In this document: positions 7,665 to 16,012 of the stretch, one piece after another
How positions within the stretch are numbered: position 1 is the stretch's first letter
Layout: each line of letters begins with the position of its first letter
DNA from: Candidatus Thorarchaeota archaeon
GTDB lineage: Archaea; Asgardarchaeota; Thorarchaeia; Thorarchaeales; Thorarchaeaceae
Length of the DNA stretch: 60,401 bases
Assembly: GCA_016933575.1 (NCBI GenBank)
Contig: JAFGAR010000015.1
Span: forward strand, 1 to 60,401
Direction of reading: 5' to 3'
Position numbers and translations under genes: made by a program
Notes under the pieces: model-generated
The model's database searches: none
Told to the model about the DNA's origin: nothing
Seen by the model: the letters and a program-made list of their open reading frames with translations, nothing else

Positions 7665-9182
7665 ATGAGTTCAGAACGAGACTTTAACGATGTCATCATG
7701 GGTTTAGCAAAGAAGAGAGGGTTCTTCTGGGGTCCTAGCCCGGAGATATATGGTGGTAGTTCTGGATTCTATGATCTCGGTCCACTTGGCAAACTACTAA
7801 AGAACCGACTAGAGAACGCTATCCGGTCCTCGTTTGTAAAAGCCAACTTCTGGGAAGTTGAATGTCCCACGGTCTCTCCTGAGGCTGTCTGGAAGGCTTC
7901 TGGTCACCTTGACGGATTCATAGACCCTGTGACACAATGTACAAAATGCGAACAAGTATTCAGAGCAGACAATCTCATTATTGAACAATCTCCTGATGCC
8001 CAGATAGCTGGTCAAACTGTAGACCAACTCACCGAAACCATCAAGAAACTTGGTATTGTATGCCCTGCATGTAAGAGCCTCCTGGGTCCAGTTGAAACAT
8101 ACAATCTTATGATGAAGACAAGGCTAGGTCTCGTTCAGGATGCATATCTCCGCCCCGAAACCGCAACATCAACATACTTGCTTTTCAAGAGGTTCTTGAC
8201 CTTTTTCAGAGACAAGCTACCAATGATGGTCTTTCAGATTGGTAAGGCTTATCGTAATGAGATTTCTCCACGACAGGGAATGCTTCGATTGAGAGAGTTC
8301 ACTCAGACTGAGGGTCAAATATTCATTCTTGAGGAAGATGAGCAAAACTGGCCGCAGTATGATTCTATCAAGACTGTGGAACTTCCTCTCCTGTCAAACA
8401 TTGCTCAACAAAAGGGCTCTACACAGCCAGTTCGAATGAAGATTTCTGACGCTATCAAGAAGGGTCATTTTCAGAAACCTGCGTATGCATGGTGTGTGTA
8501 TCTTGCGTACTCTATATTCAGAGGTATGGGCTTTTCTGAAGAGAAACTACGACTTCGCCAACACTTGAAGACTGAGATGGCGCATTATGCGCAAGACGCA
8601 TGGGACTTGGAAATTCAAACACAGAGCTTTGGATGGGTGGAGTGCTGCGGTATCCACGACCGTGGTAACTATGATCTCACTCGTCATCAGGAATTCTCGA
8701 ACGAGAAGATGAGTGTGAGTGTGAATAAGCAACCTGTCATCCCAAATGTTCTTGAAATTGCATTTGGCATCGAGAGACCTCTATTCTGCTTGATTGACAA
8801 TTCTTTCCAACCTGAGAGTGAGGCTCGTGATACGGATTGGCTTCAGTTCCCACCCGAAGTAGCTCCGATTCAAGTTGCAGTATTTCCTCTGATGGGTAAG
8901 GATGAACTACTTCAACCTGCACGTGAGATTTACGATTCTATTATAGACGTAGGTTTCATTACGCAGTTCGATGTCGGTGGTTCGATAGGCAAGAGATATA
9001 GACGTCAGGACGAGGTTGGTACACCTTTTTGTGTCACTATCGACTATACAACTCTTGAGGATGGCACAGTTACCATTAGAGACCGTGACTCAATGAATCA
9101 AATCCGTGTACACAAAGATGACATTATCCAAGTGTTGAGAAGACTTATTCGTAGGTCAGTGCTCTTCGATTCTCTGAAGTAA
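7665..9182 (+). CDS. glyS: Glycyl-tRNA synthetase (alpha2, archaeal/eukaryal type)
   Basis: This class II synthetase charges tRNA-Gly. The 505-residue protein opens with KRGFFWGPSPEIYGGSSGF, typical of the alpha2 GlyRS. It has two Cys pairs (C92/C95 and C133/C136) that could bind zinc. Motif 2 is in the stretch from FQIGKAYRNEISPRQG to EFTQTEGQIF (about 190-220) and motif 3 is NVLEIAFGIERP (about 361). A C-terminal HGTP anticodon-binding domain starts near 400 and ends with TIRDRDSMNQIRV. The ATG at 7665 sits at the expected N-terminus. It stands alone between the winged-helix gene and the large surface protein. Confidence 0.95.
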   Translation: MSSERDFNDVIMGLAKKRGFFWGPSPEIYGGSSGFYDLGPLGKLLKNRLENAIRSSFVKANFWEVECPTVSPEAVWKASGHLDGFIDPVTQCTKCEQVFRADNLIIEQSPDAQIAGQTVDQLTETIKKLGIVCPACKSLLGPVETYNLMMKTRLGLVQDAYLRPETATSTYLLFKRFLTFFRDKLPMMVFQIGKAYRNEISPRQGMLRLREFTQTEGQIFILEEDEQNWPQYDSIKTVELPLLSNIAQQKGSTQPVRMKISDAIKKGHFQKPAYAWCVYLAYSIFRGMGFSEEKLRLRQHLKTEMAHYAQDAWDLEIQTQSFGWVECCGIHDRGNYDLTRHQEFSNEKMSVSVNKQPVIPNVLEIAFGIERPLFCLIDNSFQPESEARDTDWLQFPPEVAPIQVAVFPLMGKDELLQPAREIYDSIIDVGFITQFDVGGSIGKRYRRQDEVGTPFCVTIDYTTLEDGTVTIRDRDSMNQIRVHKDDIIQVLRRLIRRSVLFDSLK

Positions 9183-9280
9183 ATCTCTGGCATGAAATAC
9201 TAGAAATTCTATAATTTTTGAATTAGAACATCATTATTGACAATGAGACTATACTATTAATAGAACTGGTTTCCGGTGGA

Positions 9281-9288
9281 TTTATATT
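9281..9288 (+). promoter_or_regulatory. Candidate TATA box for the large surface protein
   Basis: TTTATATT lies about 64-71 bp upstream of the TTG start at 9352, so transcription could begin near 9305. A GTGAGGA stretch about 8 bp before the TTG could serve as the ribosome site. Among the cassette genes this is the only copy with both a recognisable promoter-like element and a signal peptide. Confidence 0.4.
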
Positions 9289-9351
9289 GCTCTACAAGTA
9301 ATAAAATTCCAGTGCCTTTACTGAAAATCGTGGTTTCGTGAGGACAGCAAA

Positions 9352-12300
9352 TTGGGACGCAAGGGCGTTCTTTCAAAGAGAAATGTGGTCTTACTATGTA
9401 CCACTTTTGTGACACTTGTACTTTCAATGCAGCTGGTAGCAACAACTGCATGGACAGCAGATGTTGCCAATGCTGGACCGGGAGTGACTATCGTTCAACT
9501 CTCGGATGACAGTGATTCTGACTGGGCGACGCAGGATCTGATTAGTCGTCTATCTGAGTTCATTCACGATGATATATTTTTCAGAGATAGAATCAGTGTG
9601 ATAAAGACTGACAACCCACATGTCGTTGTATCAATTGCTGACAATATTGTGATTTACGTTTCACATGGAGGTCCTCTTGGCATTGTCACAGGGAAACATT
9701 TGACAACCTGGTCCAGAATGGCGCAGATTGTGGAGAACTCAAAAGCATCAATTCATCTCTTCACCGCCTGTTCCAGTAAGAACATCATTAGACACGGGAG
9801 TGCTGATTCAACTAAGCAGCTCTACACTGTGCCAGGCGCACGACCCGCAGAAGTGACCAATGTCGAGATCACAACAACCGTCCTACTTGCTCTGGGATTT
9901 GATACAGAATATGCAGACCAGTATCGCACATCAGAACTGACCAAGGCAAAAGAACTCGTCGAGACTGGAAAGAGCGTTCACATCATGGTCTTCGAAGAGA
10001 TCATTCTGACCGAGATTGAGAATATTGATAATTCATACAATGAGACTTGGACTGATGATTTCAGGGTCTATCGCGAAGCTGTGGTTGTGACATATACCAG
10101 TACTGGAGATTTCTACTTACTACCGTATGATCTAAAGAATGATCTAATTCATTACTATAGGAATTTTGTTGATACTGATGGTGTTGACGCACTCAGAGAA
10201 CTCGGACAACTTTACATTACCTACACGAAGAACTATTACATCAACTCAACGTACACTGGTGAGGGATCATCCCAGCTCTTACCTGACTCACTTGAATTCT
10301 CTATTACAGAAAACAATGGTTTTAGTGATTATTATGAAACAGCACTATTCTTCACAAGCGGTGGGTGGGTAAATGAGACTCCAGTTTTCACTGGAGGGAC
10401 CTATTCGGGATGGTTGAAGTACGCGGGAGACCACATCGAGTTCCAACAGGTTGTGGTTAATGTCACTGCCAGTGGTTCAATACTTGCTGCAAATGAAACA
10501 ACACTGGTAGATTCAATCTCCCTGCAACAGATTGATGCAGGTGGTACATATCTACAGCGGCAAAAGATTGACGGTGTCTGGCAAGAGCCTTCTGTAGGTC
10601 GAAATCCAAGACGGACTGGCGGACTCTGGACAGATCCCGGTATCAAAGCTGACTATGAGTATGAGTCAGGATGGACACCTCCATTGGGGTACACCGCGAG
10701 CACAGGCGTAATTCATTCCAGTGGTGAGTACATCTATATCGACTCCATTCCCTCTGGGACTTCATGGCATGGACCCTCCTTTGTGAACACATTGCCATCC
10801 TATTTCAGAATGAACGATTTCGGAAGTTTCTCAGCGAATATCTCCATGGTTCATGGAACTGGTGTCAAGCTTGCCAGAGCATGCGTCACCCTCTATGATG
10901 AGAATAAGAAGGTCGCGATGGTTCTCATGATATCTGATGCCTCTGGAGACCGTCAGGAAGAGGCGTTTTATGCCTATTACTATCATGAAGATGGGACTGG
11001 TGCTGGTCTGGGTTCGCAGGTGTTCACTGGCGATACATCAGGCATTGTCCAGATTCGTTATGACCCGCATCAAGGGATTTATGCAGATGTTCCCGGAAAA
11101 GATGAAGTGCGCCTCTTCAAATGGACAGAGATCGACCCTGAACGGGTCATCAAATATGTGGCAGTTCACTGCTACCGCTACAGTTCGTATACACTGAATG
11201 ATGCGCGGTTTAACAGTATTCAGGTGAATTATGCAGGGTCTGAGTACACAGTTCTTCACGACAACTGCAATGATGTGAACAACTTCCACCTTGACGACGA
11301 TTTCGGGTATGGTACATATGCATACGGTGACCTCTACGTTCCTTCTGGGCAGAGCTACATGTCCTTTACAAACATCCCCACAACACCATCAGGTTGGCAT
11401 GGTCCTGATTATGTTCACGTTCTCGATAGGCCATTCAGGCTCTGTCAACTCAGCGAGTTCTCGGTCATTGGCGAGCTTGTTCAGAGCTACTCAACCATGG
11501 GAAACACCTACGTGGCACTCTTTGATGAGAATGAACAGATTGCGATGCTGGTGTACTGGGGCGATGCATGGGCCGGGAGTAAGAAGGGCTGGTTCAACGT
11601 CTATTTCTACCCCCAGAATGGCGGTTCTTACAGTCAGGAGTCCGGTTATATCTATACATCATTCTTGAAGACCGCGACTCTCTGGTGGGGGTCCTATCCC
11701 GGAATTGAGGGGTCAATCTATTCAAAGATCGACGGTACCTCAAAGCAACTTGGTCAATGCTATAATGCATCTCGTGTGATAAAATACGTAGTTCTCTTAG
11801 GCTATCGGTACTCACACTATGGTCTTGTGGATATGCGGATTCATGATATCAATGTTGTAGCGGACTTGAAGTGGAACCAACGTGCATTGGTGCTAACTGA
11901 TGATTGTGAAAATATGGATAACTTTGAGAACGACCCCACTTTCGGATGGGGCACGGTCTCAGCAGGAGAACTCTATGTTCCCTCCGGTCAGAGCTATATG
12001 ACCTCTACAGGTATTCCAACAACACCCTCTGGCTGGCACGGGCCCACATATGTCCACGAACTTGAGGCTCCGTTCAGTCTGTACAACCTCTACATGTTTA
12101 ATATTCATGCTGAGCTATTCCAGTACTACGACCAGCGGGGTCTCACAGAGATTGCTCTGTTTGATGTGGACAAACAACCTGTTCTGAAAATCTATTGGGG
12201 CGATTCTTCTGAAGAGATGCAGGGCTATTTCCATGTGGCTTACTACCCACAGGGTGGAAGCACGGTCTCCGATACTACCGGCTACATCTACACCTCCTTC

Positions 12301-13236
12301 TACCGGATCGGAGAGTTCCAAGTTGTTGGTGGCCATATGATGTACAAGATCAAGGACCAGAGCGGCACCCTCCAGAGCGGGGACATGGGGGCAGTGGCCA
12401 ACCCCTATCGCCAGGTCAAGTACCTTGCCATCCGGATGGAGCGCTACTCCGCTGATGATATGAATGAGATGCGCCTTCATGCCATCCAGTTCTCTGCTAC
12501 CCAGGAGACCCTGGTGCCGGTGCCGGAGGATAATGATGGGACTCTTGAGGGTAAACTAGATAATTGTGAATCTCAGGGATATGAATTAAGTGAATATTAT
12601 GCGAGCCAAGCTAATTCAGAATTACTCATTTATTGGACTGGACCATGGCCTGAACTGCACTTTCAAAGAAGTAGTCCAAGTCGTGAATCAAATACAGAAT
12701 TTCACCTGAAAGCAAATCTCATTCATGAAGTTACTCTATGCAGTGCAAATGAAGGCAATTACAACGAACCTCAAGGAGGTGAATTCTATAATGAGGTTGT
12801 GATTGAATTTTTGGTAATTGAATGCACTGTGTGTGCACTCATGTTTCTTGCTCTTCTTGCTGTTGATTGCTACCAAACATCACTTGGAACTAATTGGGTT
12901 GCTTTACTTGCTTCTGCGATATTAGCTACTTCAGCAATATTTAGTGGATTATTACTTTTGAAATATTTCTACGATTCTGGATTCGATATCGAATGGGTAG
13001 GTTCCATGTTCTTTTTGTTAGCAGTTGAAATGTTGACTTGGGCATGGGGTGATATTATCCTTTGGATCTTCATTGGGATGACTCTTGGTCTACTTTTTCA
13101 GTCAGTCAAGAAGATTGCTTTCAAGAACGCCTGTTCCGCACTTGATTTTCTCTGGATTAAGAAAATATACTTAACAACCGCTGCAGTGTTTTTCTTCATA
13201 ATGGCAGAATTATGCTATACACAGGGGTATTTATGA
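9352..13236 (+). CDS. Large secreted/membrane protein: caspase-like domain, three beta repeats, connector and exchangeable membrane C-terminus
   Basis: The 1,294-residue protein starts at a TTG and has a signal peptide (about 1-37, LLCTTFVTLVLSMQLVA). Residues about 45-235 resemble a clan CD caspase/gingipain-like domain, with VIYVSHGG (His105-Gly106) and HLFTACSS (Cys140) after hydrophobic strands. Three tandem repeats follow (about 424-630, 631-842 and 843-1063), each with WHGPxxVxxL, FDxxxQ/K and a tail like RVIKYVAxxxxRYS. The GC-rich connector ends at QETLVPVPEDNDG. After it comes LIYWTGPWPELHF and about five membrane helices. The module is much more AT-rich than the connector. The downstream small gene starts 1 bp after the stop. 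A surface protease or adhesin with a swappable membrane effector is inferred; the substrate is unknown. Confidence 0.75.
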   Translation: MGRKGVLSKRNVVLLCTTFVTLVLSMQLVATTAWTADVANAGPGVTIVQLSDDSDSDWATQDLISRLSEFIHDDIFFRDRISVIKTDNPHVVVSIADNIVIYVSHGGPLGIVTGKHLTTWSRMAQIVENSKASIHLFTACSSKNIIRHGSADSTKQLYTVPGARPAEVTNVEITTTVLLALGFDTEYADQYRTSELTKAKELVETGKSVHIMVFEEIILTEIENIDNSYNETWTDDFRVYREAVVVTYTSTGDFYLLPYDLKNDLIHYYRNFVDTDGVDALRELGQLYITYTKNYYINSTYTGEGSSQLLPDSLEFSITENNGFSDYYETALFFTSGGWVNETPVFTGGTYSGWLKYAGDHIEFQQVVVNVTASGSILAANETTLVDSISLQQIDAGGTYLQRQKIDGVWQEPSVGRNPRRTGGLWTDPGIKADYEYESGWTPPLGYTASTGVIHSSGEYIYIDSIPSGTSWHGPSFVNTLPSYFRMNDFGSFSANISMVHGTGVKLARACVTLYDENKKVAMVLMISDASGDRQEEAFYAYYYHEDGTGAGLGSQVFTGDTSGIVQIRYDPHQGIYADVPGKDEVRLFKWTEIDPERVIKYVAVHCYRYSSYTLNDARFNSIQVNYAGSEYTVLHDNCNDVNNFHLDDDFGYGTYAYGDLYVPSGQSYMSFTNIPTTPSGWHGPDYVHVLDRPFRLCQLSEFSVIGELVQSYSTMGNTYVALFDENEQIAMLVYWGDAWAGSKKGWFNVYFYPQNGGSYSQESGYIYTSFLKTATLWWGSYPGIEGSIYSKIDGTSKQLGQCYNASRVIKYVVLLGYRYSHYGLVDMRIHDINVVADLKWNQRALVLTDDCENMDNFENDPTFGWGTVSAGELYVPSGQSYMTSTGIPTTPSGWHGPTYVHELEAPFSLYNLYMFNIHAELFQYYDQRGLTEIALFDVDKQPVLKIYWGDSSEEMQGYFHVAYYPQGGSTVSDTTGYIYTSFYRIGEFQVVGGHMMYKIKDQSGTLQSGDMGAVANPYRQVKYLAIRMERYSADDMNEMRLHAIQFSATQETLVPVPEDNDGTLEGKLDNCESQGYELSEYYASQANSELLIYWTGPWPELHFQRSSPSRESNTEFHLKANLIHEVTLCSANEGNYNEPQGGEFYNEVVIEFLVIECTVCALMFLALLAVDCYQTSLGTNWVALLASAILATSAIFSGLLLLKYFYDSGFDIEWVGSMFFLLAVEMLTWAWGDIILWIFIGMTLGLLFQSVKKIAFKNACSALDFLWIKKIYLTTAAVFFFIMAELCYTQGYL

Positions 13237-13237
13237 G

Positions 13238-13606
13238 ATGCAAATTGACTTTATACTAAGAACATCATTGTTTCTTCTAGCATTACTACCAGTAGGACTG
13301 ATTATTCCAACATATTTGGAAGTTGTCACTTGGTTTCTGGGTCGTAAGAGTATGCATGATAAAAATATCTTGAGTATATTCCGTACAAAATCAATTGTGA
13401 TCTGTATTGGATTAATTGCAATATCTATAGTGACCTATTATTGGTGGGGTGTTTTCTGTTACCAGTTCATTATGAGTCCCATACTTGGACTTGGCGCTCC
13501 AATGTTTTCAATCATGCTTATTATACCGTCATGGTTTTGTTTCGTTCCAGTCTTTCGAGAATACTACTCTTCAATAGAGAAAAGAACTAAGAATTCAACT
13601 ATGTAG
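13238..13606 (+). CDS. Small membrane protein paired with the expressed C-terminal module
   Basis: This 122-residue protein begins 1 bp after the stop of the large surface protein, so the two should be translated from one message. It has three membrane helices (about 6-30, 50-75 and 78-104) and a basic tail (EKRTKNSTM). No family is recognised. Its size and topology recall the 120-residue protein of cassette C3. It is followed within 20 bp by a connector remnant, which defines it as the 3' half of a cassette. Partner, chaperone or immunity roles are all possible; none can be told from sequence. Confidence 0.65.
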   Translation: MQIDFILRTSLFLLALLPVGLIIPTYLEVVTWFLGRKSMHDKNILSIFRTKSIVICIGLIAISIVTYYWWGVFCYQFIMSPILGLGAPMFSIMLIIPSWFCFVPVFREYYSSIEKRTKNSTM

Positions 13607-13760
13607 ACATGGAGAATATCAAGCCATCCGGATGGAGCGATACTCTGGCTACACTATGAACGACATGCGCCTCCACACCACTAACTTCAATGTTGGGAAT
13701 TCGATTTTTAGGCAGCTAAATCAAGAGTTTTGTCTGAAACATATCTCTTCAATAATTTAA
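13607..13760 (+). pseudogene. Connector remnant of a lost cassette
   Basis: From 13623 the plus frame reads AIRMERYSGYTMNDMRLHTT, matching the connectors at 1535-1735 and 12391-12545. It then gives about 25 unrelated residues before TAA at 13758-13760. There is no start codon and no membrane module. Its place right after the stop of the small gene at 13606 mirrors the junctions in the minus-strand array. This suggests that another cassette once followed here, or that the present module was inserted at a connector and left a scar. Confidence 0.6.
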
Positions 13761-13881
13761 ACCTCGTCGAATTTTGGAATACCCTACATCAGCATAACAT
13801 ATTTGTGCAGCACTAGCACGTATGGAACATCCAGTTCGCGCTCAGTCCATATGAGATACGAGCATTTCGAGGTCGAGCTAC

Positions 13882-14616
13882 ATGGAAGATGAATGCACAC
13901 AATGGGAACGGCTTGCAAACGAGTTCCTGGAAAGAGAGAATTATAGCCAAGCAGCCAATCAATTCAAGCAGGCTGCAAGCTGTTACCTCGACCGTGTATT
14001 AGAAATGACAAAGAAGGCTGCAGAGTATTTCCACATGCATGCGGAGGAATGTGTTGACAAAGATGATCACAAAGCCGCGGCGATGGCCTATCTTGAAGCT
14101 GCAACCCAGTACAGACAAGTGAGTGATTTTTCAACTGCGCTATCACTCTATGAGAATGCAGCAAAGGAAGCTCTCCTTGAGAGAATGACTGAGACAGCAG
14201 CACAAGCATATCTATGGGCAGCCTACTCCTGTCATAAGACTGGAAATAGAGAGTATTTCTTGACTTGCGCTTTAAATATGGGAAACCTCTATGATAAGGC
14301 TGCAGAGAAGGCAATTGATAACGGAAATGCAGAACGAGCTGTGATTGACCTCTCACTAGCAGCAATGGGTTTTGCTACAATTGAGAAGATGGACAAGGCA
14401 AAAGAGAGAATTGACAAGGCTAAGAAGATTATCGACAAGACTAGATGGGAATGGCTTAGAACCCTTCTAGAATTCAGCGAGAATCTAGCTGATAATAATC
14501 TGGATGATGCAGATGAACTTTTGAGGATCTTCAAGGAAGAGGAAGCCATCCAAGAAGTAATGGGTGCTTGTCTGAGTATACGAGAAGAGATTGAGAGAAA
14601 GAAACGGAAGAGATAG
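13882..14616 (+). CDS. TPR / alpha-SNAP-like helical repeat protein
   Basis: This soluble 244-residue protein is entirely alpha-helical, with TPR-like repeats of the form YSQAANQFKQAASCY, HKAAAMAYLEAATQY and FSTALSLYENAAKEA spaced about 40 residues apart. A charged C-terminal helix ends in ERKKRKR. The repeat style resembles alpha-SNAP-type solenoids, which act in eukaryotic membrane trafficking, but generic TPR scaffolds look the same. It converges on the gene at 14624-15874, which begins with a similar solenoid; the two stops are 7 bp apart. No enzymatic motif is visible. Confidence 0.6.
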   Translation: MEDECTQWERLANEFLERENYSQAANQFKQAASCYLDRVLEMTKKAAEYFHMHAEECVDKDDHKAAAMAYLEAATQYRQVSDFSTALSLYENAAKEALLERMTETAAQAYLWAAYSCHKTGNREYFLTCALNMGNLYDKAAEKAIDNGNAERAVIDLSLAAMGFATIEKMDKAKERIDKAKKIIDKTRWEWLRTLLEFSENLADNNLDDADELLRIFKEEEAIQEVMGACLSIREEIERKKRKR

Positions 14617-14623
14617 TATTCTC

Positions 14624-15874
14624 TCAACCAACTCGTATCATGGCACTCTTAACGACTTCTTGACCAGTTCGTCCATCAACCGCTGTAATAGTGACTAGTT
14701 GTTCACCTTGCATTATAGCCTTTACAAATATCTGGAAATGCATACTCTCTTCACTACCTAGGAAGTTGATCGATTTCTCCTCATTTCCTAAAGAGATCTC
14801 TAGACCCTCAGATAGATTTGTTTTCACAGTGATATGGTCAGCAGGACCATCACCAATATTTTTCAACTCAACTTCGAGGATAGCCTCATCACCCAAACTA
14901 CACGAGACTCGCTCAGGAGTAACTTTCAATTCAAGATTAGAAGGTGCACGAGCAATTGTGAATTCGATGACATTGCTATGTTTATGCACCAAGACCTTAT
15001 CGCCCTCCAGAGTTACTGTGTAAGGACCAATAGTAGCACCTCCACTAAGGACTGGTGTGAACTCGATAAGCCAAGACTCATTTGTTGAGGGGCTCTGAGA
15101 GAATTCAGGTTCCTTTTTCATAACAATACTATTGCTGAGAGATACTCTATGGTCTACAACTCGTACCGGTGCAGGGCACTTGAATTGCAATTCCAGTTCC
15201 ACTGGTGTCTTTACAGGTGCTTCATTTTGAGTGGGTCCTGCCCATTCTAAGGTTACTTCAGTATCAAGTGCTAATCTTGTTGATCCAACAACAAAATCAA
15301 TCAAGGTTTGTTCAGAGGCTTTTGGTTTAGAATTACGAACTGTCTTTTCAAAATCCTCCTTAGCAACATCAGATCCTTCACATAGAATTCTCACACAGAT
15401 TCGTGCAAGCTCATACAAGGGGTCTATCTTGCTCGTAGAATCAGTCATCCTCTTCTCAGTCTTTCGCATCAAATTGGTTGCAGTATCGAAATTCCGAGCT
15501 CCAAGGTAGCCTAGGATAGCAACTCCTGATGAACGATTTGCATCACGAATTTTTTTCTCACGTTGTTGATGGTCTGAAGCTTCCGAATAGAGACCGCCAC
15601 CTTCATCATATCGACCTTCCACAAACAGACACTCTGCAGCAGCTATCTTCATCTCAGCGCTTCTGCAATGATTATTGTTCTCAAGAGCTGTATAGGCAGC
15701 TTCTCTGAAATATTTCACAGCAAAATCATACTGCTCAATCTCGATAAACAACTGAGCGGCTTTTTCATACTCAACACTTGCATATTGTGGATAGCCTTCC
15801 TCAATCTCAATGAGTGCCTTTTCTACATGTTTCTTAGCTTTTTTAGCAGGATCTGTTTTCAAGAATTTGAACAT
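14624..15874 (-). CDS. TPR/SNAP-like solenoid fused to Ig-like (CARDB-type) domains
   Basis: This 416-residue protein has an N-terminal TPR-like solenoid (about 1-205, repeats such as QYASVEYEKAAQLFIEI and FAVKYFREAAYTAL). Two Ig-like beta-sandwich domains follow. The last (about 308-416) has the CARDB/DUF11 pattern LGDEAILEVELKNIGDGPAD. There is no signal peptide, so the Ig-like domains are probably intracellular. A solenoid followed by Ig-like domains is also seen in eukaryotic tethering-complex subunits, which makes the gene a candidate for closer structural comparison; I claim no homology. It is convergent with the SNAP-like gene. Confidence 0.6.
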   Translation of the reverse strand: MFKFLKTDPAKKAKKHVEKALIEIEEGYPQYASVEYEKAAQLFIEIEQYDFAVKYFREAAYTALENNNHCRSAEMKIAAAECLFVEGRYDEGGGLYSEASDHQQREKKIRDANRSSGVAILGYLGARNFDTATNLMRKTEKRMTDSTSKIDPLYELARICVRILCEGSDVAKEDFEKTVRNSKPKASEQTLIDFVVGSTRLALDTEVTLEWAGPTQNEAPVKTPVELELQFKCPAPVRVVDHRVSLSNSIVMKKEPEFSQSPSTNESWLIEFTPVLSGGATIGPYTVTLEGDKVLVHKHSNVIEFTIARAPSNLELKVTPERVSCSLGDEAILEVELKNIGDGPADHITVKTNLSEGLEISLGNEEKSINFLGSEESMHFQIFVKAIMQGEQLVTITAVDGRTGQEVVKSAMIRVG

Positions 15875-16012
15875 CTATTCTAGCCTCAGGATTCCAAGTA
15901 AGAATGGAAGAAGGTGTAAAGGCTATATCGCTTTCGGATAAGAGGTCATGATATTAATCTTCGACCAATTCAAAAGGAAATCATCTATCTTTCATAACAT
16001 AGGTGCCATAAG

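Noticed and set aside
13761..13881. tRNA-like stretch with TTCGAGGTCGAGCT
   Set aside because: No acceptor or anticodon stem can be formed around it; it lies just before the SNAP-like gene start.
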